A stretch of 64,000 bases of DNA from Tritrichomonas musculus (Eukaryota > Parabasalia > Tritrichomonadida > Tritrichomonadidae): NCBI GenBank assembly GCA_039105265.1, contig JAPFFF010000002.1, positions 7,626,001-7,690,000 of the forward strand. Direction: 5' to 3'. Shown here piece after piece: positions 20,101-29,345 of the stretch (positions are counted from its first letter, which is position 1; each line of letters begins with the position of its first letter). Below the pieces are notes generated by a model that was not told the DNA's origin, searched no databases, and saw nothing but the letters and a program-made list of their open reading frames with translations. The position numbers and the translations under genes are program-made.

Positions 20101-23100
20101 TAGTGTTATTATCAAGAATGTTCTTTAGATATGAATTAACATCTTTATAAGAAACTTCAATTTTATTTCCACAAAGCTGAACCTTTGAGAAGTTTGTGAA
20201 TGAAGTTTCTGTTTTTCCAATAAGAAGATTTAATAATTCTTGATTTACAGAGTCTTTCAAAGAGACGTTTATGTCATAATTTCTAAAAAGTTCTGAAACA
20301 AAATTTCCTAAATATGACAAATGTGAACTTTTTGATTCATCTTTGACGGTTTGTATTGAAAACAGCATGAAATTGTAAACATACGAATAATATTTTTTAG
20401 AATCAGAAATGTTTTTAATTAAGTAAATTAGAATGATTTCTTTAAGAGAAGTAAAATTAACGGGTGTATTTTGATAATCATTAGAATTTGTATTCAAAAC
20501 AAGGCCGTTATATATTTCAAAGAAATTCAATAAATTAATCATTACAGAAATGTTTAAATTATTCAAACAAAGAATACAAAGATCAGCAAATTCACGTGGG
20601 TTCTCATTCGGATTTGGATCATAAGCTTGAAGGAATAATTTTGTTATCCAATAAGTCCAAAATGGCATTTCTGGTATTTTCATTCTAATTTCTGGTTTTG
20701 AATGAACAAATTGTTCACAAATGTCTTGATTCAATTCTTTTGATTTACAATTCTCCATTAAAATGACTAAAAAAGGAAGAAAACAAATCATTTCATCATT
20801 CTTAACCATTTTGAAAACAATGTCGATTAAATTTTCAACTGATTCTTGTAAAATTTCCAAAGAAGGTCGAAATACAATCATAAGATGAAAGATAGTCGTG
20901 TAAATATTATCTTTTGTATTTGTTTTAATAGAAATTGATTTAATGATTTCAATAACTAATTTCAAAATGCCCATTGAATCATGATATTGTGAATATGTGA
21001 TGATGTATGGAGTGAAATCATTGTAATTTGAAACATCGTTTTTATCACTAAAGATTGAAAGCAATATTTGTAAAATTTTAAAAGCAACAAATTCAGATTT
21101 ATTCGAACACATAATATCAATTAAAAATGAGATATTCGTGTCATTTGGTGAGTCCAAACATAAATTAGATACAAAATTCCAATAACATTCAGAATTAGAA
21201 TTCATTTCATTATGATATTTAACACCATTATAAATAATCAATGTTAAATCATCAAAGACGATTTTATTATTAAATTCTTTTGTTCTATAAAGATGAAAAG
21301 GTGAATGAGAAATGAAAAATGATTGAATTGATTCATCAAGTTTTTCAAAGAAATCATGATTTAAAAAGATCGAAGTAATGATTGACTTCTGAAGCTCATG
21401 ATTTTGAATTTTAAGAAACATGTCAAATAAAACTTTGAAAATTTCTTCATCAATCAATGATTCACAATGATAAAGAAATGAAACTAATGATTCAAAGAAT
21501 CTTCCTCTCAATAATGAATCCTCGCAAATGTTAATTATATTACTAAGAATACTTAAAATCAAGTATAAATTATTAGAGCCTTTATCACCATCTTTATCAT
21601 CTGATAAGCAAGTTATCAAAGGTAAAAATGAATTGATTGCTGAAATGTTTTGAATGACATCACAAAAGTTGGGAATAATTGGAACTATTCGACCTGAAAA
21701 AGGAACCTGCAATGCGTTTTTATTTACGTTAAAACATATGTTTTCTTGTGATTGAGAAGGATTAAACAAAAATAATAAATTAGGGAAAGAATTTATATTA
21801 AATTCATTCAATGATAAATAATCAATTAATAATTGTCGATCTTTTGAAAGATCTTTTATGTTATTTTCAATGAATAAAAATGCAGACATGTCGCAAATAA
21901 GACTTGGTTGATCAATTTCAAGTTGGCCTTGAACGAATTTTCGGCAAATATACAATTGATAATCGTTAGGATAGAAAGAAAAACTAATTTTATTGGTTGC
22001 ATGATGTTCATTAACATCATTAAAAATATCAAGTTTCGAATTATAAGTATAAAGTATCTTTTTCTTGAATGTAAAATTGATGAAATACCATCTTCCTTGT
22101 TCAAAGTCATAATCAAAAGGGGTAGGATCAAGTAAATTTTTCATTGAATTCTTAATAACAGAGTAACGAAGATACAACTTAGAATTTTGTAAAAACAAAT
22201 CAAGTTTATAATCTTCATTATTCAAATAAACAAGAGACATTTCTTTTGGATTTACATAAGTACCAGAGCTTGTTGAAATCGGTCCTCTGTCGTTAATAGA
22301 TTCCATTTCATTAAATCTTATCCAAAAACAGAACGAAAAAGAACCTTTTAATGTCACTTTTGGTGATATAATTCCACAACCAGTGAGATTATCGAACCTG
22401 AAAAATGAATAAGGAGTGTTGTGCAGAATAAGTTGCTCTCTTCGATATTGAAAGGCCGAATAATTATGATTTTTCAAATTGTTATTTAGAAGGAATGTTT
22501 CCAATTGTTTATTAATGACTTTAAGAAGATCGCATGAATACTTAAAGTCAGGATTTTTCAGCAATTCAATTGTGTGATAAAAAACAGTCTTATGATAGAC
22601 AACAGATGTTATTGATTGAAATAGTTGAAGATAAATCTCACGAATTTCTTCTTTATCTTGAACAATTGGAAGTCTTCTAAGTATGAAATCAGGAACCTTG
22701 GCTCGATCAAGCTCAATTATATTGCCGTTATTTTTACTCAATTCAAAAAGTGAAGATGCGATATTTTCTTCATCTTCTGGAATGTTTTGAATTAACGAGA
22801 GAAGAACGTAAATTGCTTGATAAAGGAGAATCATCTCACCTGATGTTATTTTTGCAAAATTAATCAAATATTTATAGTTAATTTTCTTTTTGCATTTCGA
22901 TAAAATCTCAAAAAAGTTGTGGTTTTTCCTCAATTGAAACATGAACGACGGTTTTTGAGCCATTAATTTTCTGACATCGTCAATTAAAAGCTCAAAAGAC
23001 ACTTCATTTTCTGAATAAACAGCAAATGTTGCAACTGCCTCAAAAAAGGAGGAAAGGTCAATTTCAGGTGAAATTTTTCCAAAGAAAAAGTCAATGCACG

Positions 23101-23995
23101 GCAAAATTCTGAAAACAAGACTTGATTTTTCTTTCCCTTTTTCATGAGCAACTGAAATGATGTAAGAAAAGATAACCAATATTTCTTTCAATATTTCCGG
23201 ATAGTCACTCAATTCTTTGATAGCTTTTCCAAAGATACTCTCAATTGACGTGTTTCTATCGTTGTCAAAAAAGTTGTCAAGCATGCTTTGTGTGACAAGT
23301 GTTTTTCGAAAGGAAACCGTTGTAAATTTATACAAGAAATGACGATAAAAATCAAAAATTGGAAGCTCTTTTTGTGAGATTCCGATGATTTTAATGAATA
23401 AATCTGAGTTTATGAAATTTTGAATGAGTATTTGGTCAGTCGTGTCTAGCAATCCAATCAAAAATGGTAAAAAATTGTAAATGCAATTGTCATTGTTGAT
23501 TTGATTGATATATGAATTAATGGATTGAACAACAATAATTGAATTTTGTTTGAATTCATGCGTGAAAAATTTGTTCACTTGAAGAATTAGCGGTATTACA
23601 CATTTTTCTTTGGGATCGGGTGGTAATATTAAAGGATTAAGGAGTTTTTTGTATTTGGTGTTATCTTCATCAAAAATATCATAGTATTGGTCATGCATCC
23701 TTACAATCAAAAGCATAAATAAAATTATTAATTGTTTTTTGAAATCATTTTTTGAGTTGTATTGATTTTTGAGTTGTTGTAATTCTTCATATCCTACTTC
23801 GGAAAAATTAATATTTCCGAAATCATATGCGCCAACATTAGTTATTAAAAAATCATAATTTTCATTAATATTATCTGATTCAATTATAGGATTAAAAGGT
23901 TTTTTCAGTTCATTCAATAAAGGAGATTCGGATAATGTATAATCTTCTATTTTAATATAGTGTTTAATTTGAACAAATGCTTTAACAGAACTCAT
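17168..23995 (-). CDS. BEACH-WD40 protein
   Basis: 2275 residues. A long alpha-helical/armadillo-like N-terminal half is interrupted by a concanavalin A-like region (about 535-720; GSFSFCFWIRFNEM). A degenerate PH-like region follows (about 1489-1590). The BEACH domain (about 1615-1860) has its hallmarks: FSYLYYLNILGGRSYNDI, RDLSKPIATLCEDF, PEFFNFP, LPIW and WIDLMFG. WD40 repeats end the protein (about 1940-2275; GGKDCSIRVWDLQNATQ is the clearest). This order matches the LYST/neurobeachin/LRBA class. These proteins act as scaffolds in vesicle and lysosome traffic and membrane fission or fusion. The usual Gly-Lys-Phe-Asp of BEACH is FGRFPKFDQPERLFDSI here. No frameshift is seen. The family is expanded in trichomonads, and the exact subgroup is uncertain. 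Confidence 0.92.
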   Translation of the reverse strand: MSSVKAFVQIKHYIKIEDYTLSESPLLNELKKPFNPIIESDNINENYDFLITNVGAYDFGNINFSEVGYEELQQLKNQYNSKNDFKKQLIILFMLLIVRMHDQYYDIFDEDNTKYKKLLNPLILPPDPKEKCVIPLILQVNKFFTHEFKQNSIIVVQSINSYINQINNDNCIYNFLPFLIGLLDTTDQILIQNFINSDLFIKIIGISQKELPIFDFYRHFLYKFTTVSFRKTLVTQSMLDNFFDNDRNTSIESIFGKAIKELSDYPEILKEILVIFSYIISVAHEKGKEKSSLVFRILPCIDFFFGKISPEIDLSSFFEAVATFAVYSENEVSFELLIDDVRKLMAQKPSFMFQLRKNHNFFEILSKCKKKINYKYLINFAKITSGEMILLYQAIYVLLSLIQNIPEDEENIASSLFELSKNNGNIIELDRAKVPDFILRRLPIVQDKEEIREIYLQLFQSITSVVYHKTVFYHTIELLKNPDFKYSCDLLKVINKQLETFLLNNNLKNHNYSAFQYRREQLILHNTPYSFFRFDNLTGCGIISPKVTLKGSFSFCFWIRFNEMESINDRGPISTSSGTYVNPKEMSLVYLNNEDYKLDLFLQNSKLYLRYSVIKNSMKNLLDPTPFDYDFEQGRWYFINFTFKKKILYTYNSKLDIFNDVNEHHATNKISFSFYPNDYQLYICRKFVQGQLEIDQPSLICDMSAFLFIENNIKDLSKDRQLLIDYLSLNEFNINSFPNLLFLFNPSQSQENICFNVNKNALQVPFSGRIVPIIPNFCDVIQNISAINSFLPLITCLSDDKDGDKGSNNLYLILSILSNIINICEDSLLRGRFFESLVSFLYHCESLIDEEIFKVLFDMFLKIQNHELQKSIITSIFLNHDFFEKLDESIQSFFISHSPFHLYRTKEFNNKIVFDDLTLIIYNGVKYHNEMNSNSECYWNFVSNLCLDSPNDTNISFLIDIMCSNKSEFVAFKILQILLSIFSDKNDVSNYNDFTPYIITYSQYHDSMGILKLVIEIIKSISIKTNTKDNIYTTIFHLMIVFRPSLEILQESVENLIDIVFKMVKNDEMICFLPFLVILMENCKSKELNQDICEQFVHSKPEIRMKIPEMPFWTYWITKLFLQAYDPNPNENPREFADLCILCLNNLNISVMINLLNFFEIYNGLVLNTNSNDYQNTPVNFTSLKEIILIYLIKNISDSKKYYSYVYNFMLFSIQTVKDESKSSHLSYLGNFVSELFRNYDINVSLKDSVNQELLNLLIGKTETSFTNFSKVQLCGNKIEVSYKDVNSYLKNILDNNTTINNENNVEESEKYTKINKEILLRCLPDYKNYFKNDLVNTLEWIKGLTFTLNIRREYREEEEEAPIEKKLLSVSDTEKFDYYYVNYPKFIAEQETKVQSESDFLYKMKNSFMMSISIIPGPWENPNKNNEVKHFKILNRVTKSGKKILMRINKAFNNHSDASSNRTRVTTINPVDKHIYKTLETIPRKKLNDYFTTEVLISSQSKEEENGFLTASEEFITLRNKSSNILIYWEEIEFILNRKSAHIDNSCEIFKNNGRSYFLNFPKNERKSFYSFIDKSNIKFDTSNYETKFDFFKSLRFICKNIHQNKELKTIFKELKLTDLWKKRKITTFSYLYYLNILGGRSYNDIHQYLMYPFICIQSTEDNLLLESETSYRDLSKPIATLCEDFLRFSIHKYDEITEFNPYLFGELPLPSLAVTWYLIRTEPFTTIHVTRDQQFGRFPKFDQPERLFDSINGLINLMLNCGISKEIIPEFFNFPFFLINENDFDLGEKSDNKKVDNIELPIWSNNYYTFVSVLRLMLEGNLADDMICKWIDLMFGVKRRTLEYHGREYNLYKPYLYPETPDENFREEVIQCGSMPEQLFFKEHPQRDKIVDGTNIHSIDTQIQDKDFDPINQARFIKNILVSPNKSKVFELRIPTKENPLDVVPISLNNIFCGEFLCFSKCLNLAIFGTKTDPFLTAFNIKTQETKIVCHIPFIITSVCLSSGRFLITGGKDCSIRVWDLQNATQMSSSGFHSDIITSIACCYDNGLLVSADESLTLVFETMIDHVFINSVSLIDIEKKLKKIDTSFITDRNKDDDSVFNDFEFDAEMKNLFSPCTSKKDILNNVKEYKNCRQNKELRKSDFFIVIPQIVVFKSGIVAVAIEANVFFLDSRGKVIKIECFESEVVEMKKCYDQRTREFLIIGIKPDKIYVMDVASMASYVYYVAYFSSITTIQKSNSFITYYKGKISTFDFRVYVNKYYISQPESAIKMPTF

Positions 23996-24064
23996 TTTTT
24001 TTTATTTCAGAATTTTTTTAACAGAAATATGGTTATAATATTTTCTGTATGGCATTTAATAGAT

Positions 24065-24102
<38 letters not shown>

Positions 24103-24465
24103 CCTATTCTATTCTATTCTTTTATCATATATTTTTATTATCATTAGGAAATAGTACATTTAATATTCAGAAAAAAATTGAATATATTAAAAAAGGTCAA
24201 AGTTATTGACCAATTATTATTTACCGATTAAAATGAAGATAGAGTTTTCTATAAGATTTCCTTTGAATGATGTTTTTGCTTAGTATATTTTAATTATTAA
24301 ATATATAAAATGCTTTCATTGAAAGATAAAAGATAAAATTATAAATCTTTATTAATTAAATTTTTACATAAAACCAAAAATAAAATAAAAGAAAAGAAAA
24401 ACAAAGTAAGGCGCTATTTTCTATTAAAATAATCATTTGGCTTAAAATATTTACTAATTTGATGA
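23996..24465. other. Intergenic region with a 36-nt T tract and TATTC repeats
   Basis: Upstream of the BEACH gene. It carries an uninterrupted T run at 24067-24102, followed by three TATTC-type units (about 24105-24120). The rest is AT-rich spacer with nothing else recognised. Confidence 0.6.
24067..24102. repeat. 36-nt poly-T tract
   Basis: Uninterrupted T run about 70 bp upstream of the BEACH start codon, so an A tract on the coding strand. Tracts this long exclude nucleosomes in many eukaryotes and may keep the promoter open (inference). They are also prone to length error in assembly. Confidence 0.8.
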
Positions 24466-25701
24466 TTATTTTTTATGATTTGGAGAATGATCATTTGGTG
24501 GTGGCGGTTGTTTCTTATCTTGATGATTTTGTTGTTTGGGCAAAATTTGAATATTCTTGAAAAAATTTGTTACTTTTGTTAATAATTGATTCTTTTCTGA
24601 GTGATCTTCTAGCCAATATCTGTCTGCAACTCTTAAAAGTTCTTCAACGTTTTCTGCAACACCTTTGTTTAATGTTGTCATGCTTTTTATATAATCTTCA
24701 AGATCAAGTTCATTTTCAAGTAATTTTACTTTTGCAACTGCTACATATGTAGCATATTCAAGAAGTTCGTCAAAATGCGCAAATAAAGCGTCCCAAACTA
24801 AAACAAGCTTTGGAATTAAATAATCTTGTGAAAATAAGCAAAGAAGCCATTTGTAGCAAAATACAAATGGAGGAATATTATGAGTAGTTATTATATTTGC
24901 ACCTTTTGGAAAATGTTTTCCAAGAACGTCCATAAATTGGTTCATTCTTGATTGTAAAATTGTAGAACGTTCTTGAAGAAGATACATTTCACTGAGTTTA
25001 GTTGATCCATGAAGTGTTTGGAACATTGTGAAAACAAAACTTTCCATTTCGTCATGATCGTTTGAGAAAAATGCTATAGCCATTGAAAATACGTAATAAA
25101 GAACAGTAGCAATTTCATTCATTCCTTGCAAATATGAAACTGTAGAATTTAACTTGGCAAAAATGTATAAAATTCTCTCTATTCGACGCATTTGTTGATG
25201 AAATGGAGCAAGATTATCTGTGGTTGATGTAATTTCAACGGAAGTATCTTGGAATGGTAGAAAATGTATGTGATGAGGCGTACGCAAAACATCAATATAA
25301 ATTAAAGACATTAACTCATTATCTATTCCTTCACGGAATTTTGTGACTTCTGCATCAAGTGGGAAAATTTCATTTTCATATCCTTCCATGTTCAAGATTT
25401 TAATATATTCAAGGTATGATTCTTTATTTTTGCTTCGAATTTGGGGCACACTAAAAGGATCTGTCTTAAAAATATGCGAAAGAACAAGCCATGCAACTGC
25501 TCTATCTTCTGGGCGACTAGAATCTAGTCCACATGAACAAAGATGTTGAATTTTTTCAACATCAATTTTTGAATCTTCTGCTGTTGCTTGAATAAGTGGT
25601 AAAATAACAAATTCTGGGTTGGGGTCTACTGATGCAGGTAATTTAATTTTTGTACTATGATTAGATGGCTTATCTGGTGGAGTTTGTGGACTGTCACTCA
25701 T
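24466..25701 (-). CDS. TBC-domain Rab GTPase-activating protein
   Basis: 411 residues. The TBC domain covers about 60-340. Its two catalytic fingers are visible: Arg in IYIDVLRT (about residue 141; family IxxDxxR) and Gln in SYLQGMNEI (about 190; family YxQG). Both are intact, so the protein should speed GTP hydrolysis by a Rab. The layout, with the IYIDVLRTPHH motif followed by FLPF and a C-terminal LPKLVLVWDALFAH, resembles the TBC1D13 group, but subgroup assignment by eye is unsure. The C-terminal tail is Pro/His/Gln-rich (PPPPNDHSPNHKK). There is no membrane segment. Nearby trafficking genes (BEACH, SNARE) are on the same strand but are separate transcription units. Confidence 0.9.
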   Translation of the reverse strand: MSDSPQTPPDKPSNHSTKIKLPASVDPNPEFVILPLIQATAEDSKIDVEKIQHLCSCGLDSSRPEDRAVAWLVLSHIFKTDPFSVPQIRSKNKESYLEYIKILNMEGYENEIFPLDAEVTKFREGIDNELMSLIYIDVLRTPHHIHFLPFQDTSVEITSTTDNLAPFHQQMRRIERILYIFAKLNSTVSYLQGMNEIATVLYYVFSMAIAFFSNDHDEMESFVFTMFQTLHGSTKLSEMYLLQERSTILQSRMNQFMDVLGKHFPKGANIITTHNIPPFVFCYKWLLCLFSQDYLIPKLVLVWDALFAHFDELLEYATYVAVAKVKLLENELDLEDYIKSMTTLNKGVAENVEELLRVADRYWLEDHSEKNQLLTKVTNFFKNIQILPKQQNHQDKKQPPPPNDHSPNHKK

Positions 25702-25915
25702 TAATTTAATAAAAGATTATTAAATAACGAATAACAATTTTAAAATTATTAAGAAGTTAACTATAAATGGTTAACTGTCCTATTGTCTAAAATCTTAAAA
25801 AAAATATGTCAAAAATGAATAAAAAAGTCATACAATAAAAACAATTTAATTAAAAACAAAATTGATTTTCGCGTTGAATATGACAATAGCAAATAGAGTA
25901 AGATTATAAACAGCA
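25702..25915. other. Short intergenic spacer
   Basis: 214 bases between two minus-strand genes, AT-rich, with no element recognised. It must hold the 3' end of the AGC kinase gene and the promoter of the TBC gene. Confidence 0.4.
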
Positions 25916-28747
25916 TCACAAATGATCTTTTGGAAAAGAAATTTTTGAAGATGTCGAAACTGTTTGGTTTGGATTTGTCGTTCCGCCTAATTTACATCGC
26001 ATTGTTTGATTTTTCTTCTTTGAATCGAATAGTGGTTGTACAGATTGATGACTTCCTCCACCAAATGTAGCTGCGAACAAACTTCCACCACTTCCACCAC
26101 CAATAGTTCCACGCTTCCTTCTTGTTATATTTCTTGATTGTTTTTGGAAAGGAATTACTAAAGTGTCTGCATGAGTAGTATTAATTAATGGCTTTAGTAC
26201 GTTTACGTTTTTGTTTGCATTCAAATTTGAATCAGACTCGTTAGATAGAGAAGTTTCTGAGGATGGCGCTTTAATATGAGATGAACGAGGTGGAGATGGA
26301 GGTGGACTTGTTTGGGGTGGACAAGGCTGTAAAATCGACAATTGCGAAGGGGCATTTGAATCAGTTGCAGAATGAAATGCAGATGTCAATGAAGATGAAG
26401 GCGGTGATGGTGATGGCGACGAAATAAACTCTGATGACGAATGTGAAGGAGATATAGAGTCATAATTGCTATAGACGACGAAACTTTTTGATCTTTTCCT
26501 TTTTACAGCCATTCGTGTCTCTTCAGCGAGAGATTTTATAGAGACACTTTCAAAATTATTTATCATTTTGTTATCTTCGGCCTTGTTCTTGATTTGGTTT
26601 GGTTCACTTTGATTCGTATTTGGTGCAGTTGTTGAGGTAATTGAATTAGTCTGTTTGCAATTTGAAATATCTGCCAAAATGTCAGCTTCTTCTTTTTCGT
26701 TAAATTTATACCGTGTATCAAAGTATTCAGTATCTTCTTCGCTCTGTAAAACTGGTTTGAATGGAGGCTCATCATCAACATTAACATCATTGAAAAAAGG
26801 ATGGTTAATGATATCGTTAATATCTTTTGAACCTAGCCGTTCTTCAGGATTGATTGTGAGTAATTTATTAATCAAATCAATAGCTTTTTTCGATAATTCT
26901 AAATCTTCGTCAATTTGATATCTACCGCTTATAATGTTATCAAATGTTTCTTGTTCGTTCTGTCCATGAAATGGAGGTTCACCAACGAGGCATTCATATA
27001 AAATGACTCCAAGTGACCAGTAATCCGCAGATACAGTGTGAGTTTCATTCAAAATAATTTCGGGAGCAACGTAATCTGGTGTCCCTACTATTGATTTAGC
27101 TTTTTCTAATGATTGGTTTTGAATGTCTTGATTATCAACTATTCCAATGAAACTTAAACCAAAATCTGTTAGCTTCAATTTGCCATCTGCGGCAACTAAA
27201 ATATTGTCTGGCTTTAAATCTCGATGGATAATTCCATTTGAATGAAGATATTGAAGTGCATAAACAATTTGTAGAATGTAGTACTTAGTAGCTGATTCAT
27301 CTAAGCATCCTAATTTTTGCAGGAGTGAGTACAAGTCGCCTCCAGGCAAAAATTCCATAACTAAATATAAATTGTGATTGCCAATAAAGGAATAAACTAA
27401 GAGTTAGTTAAATTATAAAATTTAGTGAAAAAAAGTAAAACAATAAAAGAAATTTCTTTTATTGCTTTGCCTTTTTTCCAAAAAAAAAAAATACATACAA
27501 AATTTTACGACATAAGGATTACGAAGTTGAAGTAAAATATTTTTTTCGTCTATAACGCGTTTGATTTGATTGTTTTGCTTCAAGCTGCTTCTCTTTATAA
27601 CTTTTATTGCATATATGTCTCCGGTTTTCTTTTTTCTGGAAAGATATACGCTTGCACATGCTCCTTTTGATATTCTTTTAATAAAATCAAAATCAGAAAT
27701 TTGCGCTTGTGAATGGATATTGGGGCTTGTTCCACCATTTATCATTGTTTGACGTAAAAAATTTTCTCTTGTTGATATTGCCCTACTAGCTCTAAGTTTT
27801 TTATTAAGAAGTGGTCGAACTGATTTTAATATGTTAATCACGGTCTGGCTAATACCATCTGTTCTAAATTTATTGAATTTAGTAATAATTTGATTTAAAT
27901 CATCCTGTGAATCATTTAAGTGAACATCGATTTGCAGTGCATGGTCAATTAAAGTAATGATTTTAAGAAGCGGAATGAGAGTCATTGTGGCAATTTGAGA
28001 TGGACCTGGCCATTTGACATTCATAAATTGGCTTTGAGCATCTTTAACTATTTCACTTAATTGTGAATTAATACTAATAATAGTAGAAGCGCTATTATAA
28101 GCTTTTGCACATGAATTCATATGATCTTCAATAAGTGAAACTGGAACTTTTTCATCACAAATTCTACAAACAACATATCCATTATCTGTATTCCTAAAAC
28201 TTAAGAGGGATGGCTCAGATTTATCTTCATCAGCTGCTTTATCATTATCCTCGTTCAGATTTTCTTCAAATGAAATTGAGGAAAGAGATCGAGAATGATC
28301 TAGTTTTGTTATTTCATTTTTAATTTTTTTTGTTCGGATACCGTTTGGATTTGCGCAATCAGGTGGATGTGGAGATTGAGTTGCTCGAGTAATTTTATTT
28401 TCATTTGATTTTTTTTTACCAGTAACAATTTGTATAATTGATGCTGCTGTAAAAAGAATATCATGAGCAAATGCTGATAATTTTATCTCCTTTTCTTTTG
28501 ATATAATATTTTGAACAGCAGATATTGTTTGCTTACAGTTGTCGATAATATTTCCATAGTTCGAAGAAAGAATAATCCTAATATATTTTTTCATTTCAGT
28601 GACACTTTGTTTATTTTGATCATCAAATTGGTTTAATTCGGAAAGGATGCTGTCAAAATGTCTTGATTGGGTTATAAAATGTGAATGTATTATAGAATAT
28701 TCGGATGAGAAATTGGAATTTTGGTTGTCACGACTGAATCTCCTCAT
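25916..28747 (-). CDS. MAST/IRE-type AGC protein kinase, two exons (28747-27499 and 27396-25916)
   Basis: Removing the 102-nt intron at 27397-27498 joins two frames into a 909-residue protein. The junction restores NPYVVKFFYSFIGNHNLYLV, the kinase strand 4-5 region. A C2HC zinc finger (about 196-216, CRICDEKVPVSLIEDHMNSC) lies upstream and closely matches the finger of plant IRE/IREH1 kinases. The kinase domain (about 352-617) has IKV with its Lys, HRDLKPDN, DFGLS, an insert before GTPDYVAPE, and SADYWSLGVILYE. The AGC C-tail follows (EYFDTRYKFNEKEE). This order defines the MAST/IRE/Rim15/Greatwall group, which controls the cell cycle, nutrient response and polar growth. The last 250 residues are low-complexity Ser/Pro-rich with many SP sites. 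All catalytic residues are present. Exon 1 alone would end shortly after strand 4, without the C-lobe. Confidence 0.9.
27397..27498 (-). other. Spliceosomal intron, 102 nt, in the AGC kinase gene
   Basis: The 5' splice site is GTATGT at 27498-27493 and the 3' end is ACTAACTCTTAG at 27408-27397. This matches the Trichomonas consensus GTAYGT ... ACTAACACACAG, in which branch point and acceptor are fused in 12 nt. It is phase 1. The flanking frames close on each other exactly and recreate conserved kinase sequence. An A-run after the 5' site on the genomic plus strand reads as a T tract in the intron. Confidence 0.93.
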
Positions 28748-29192
28748 TCGAAATATTTGAGGGAAGATTTTGAAATTCTGAAAATATTGAATTGATCAAT
28801 TTTTTTGTTTTTATAAAAACAAAAAGATTTTGAAAGAGTTCATCCGTTTTTATTTTTAATATGAACCAAGCACATGAGGAAAAAAAATAATGTTCTATCT
28901 TTAATATATGAAATAAAAAAACAATGGATGTTGTAAAAATATTCAAAAGGTCGAAAAAAAAATGTTTAATAACATACTATTATAAATGCATGATAAAAAA
29001 ACAGGTAATTAAACAAAATAATGAGTTCTATATTGTGAATTTCGAATAAAAATCAAAGACTAAGCTGATGTATTTGTCTGGTCGAAAAATAATAAATATC
29101 AAAAATACAGAAATGCATCCCTCTTCAATTCAATTTGTTGTAAAAGTGATGCTATGATTATTTATATTTACAGTGATATAAGAACAATGTTA
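28748..29192. other. Intergenic region
   Basis: AT-rich spacer upstream of the AGC kinase gene, between two minus-strand genes. Short frames here are not supported by composition or similarity. Nothing else is seen. Confidence 0.4.
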
Positions 29193-29345
29193 TTAATTAT
29201 TATTCTCATTATTGTTACCGTTATCATTGAAATTATTGCCATTATTATTGTTGTTATTATCGTTATTATTGTTATCATTATTACTTTTGTTGTCATTATT
29301 AATGTTGTCATTATTGGTATTGTTATTAATATTGTTATCACTGTC
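29193..29345 (-). repeat. Trinucleotide-type Asn/Asp codon repeat
   Basis: Imperfect runs of AAT, AAC and GAT codons encode the Asn/Asp-rich tail of the channel. It is a length-variable low-complexity tract. Hydrophobic frames on the opposite strand are only its antisense. Confidence 0.8.

Noticed and set aside
28728-28946. 72-codon minus-strand frame overlapping the start of the AGC kinase gene
   Set aside because: Hydrophobic AT-driven frame that overlaps a well-supported gene start on the same strand in a different frame.
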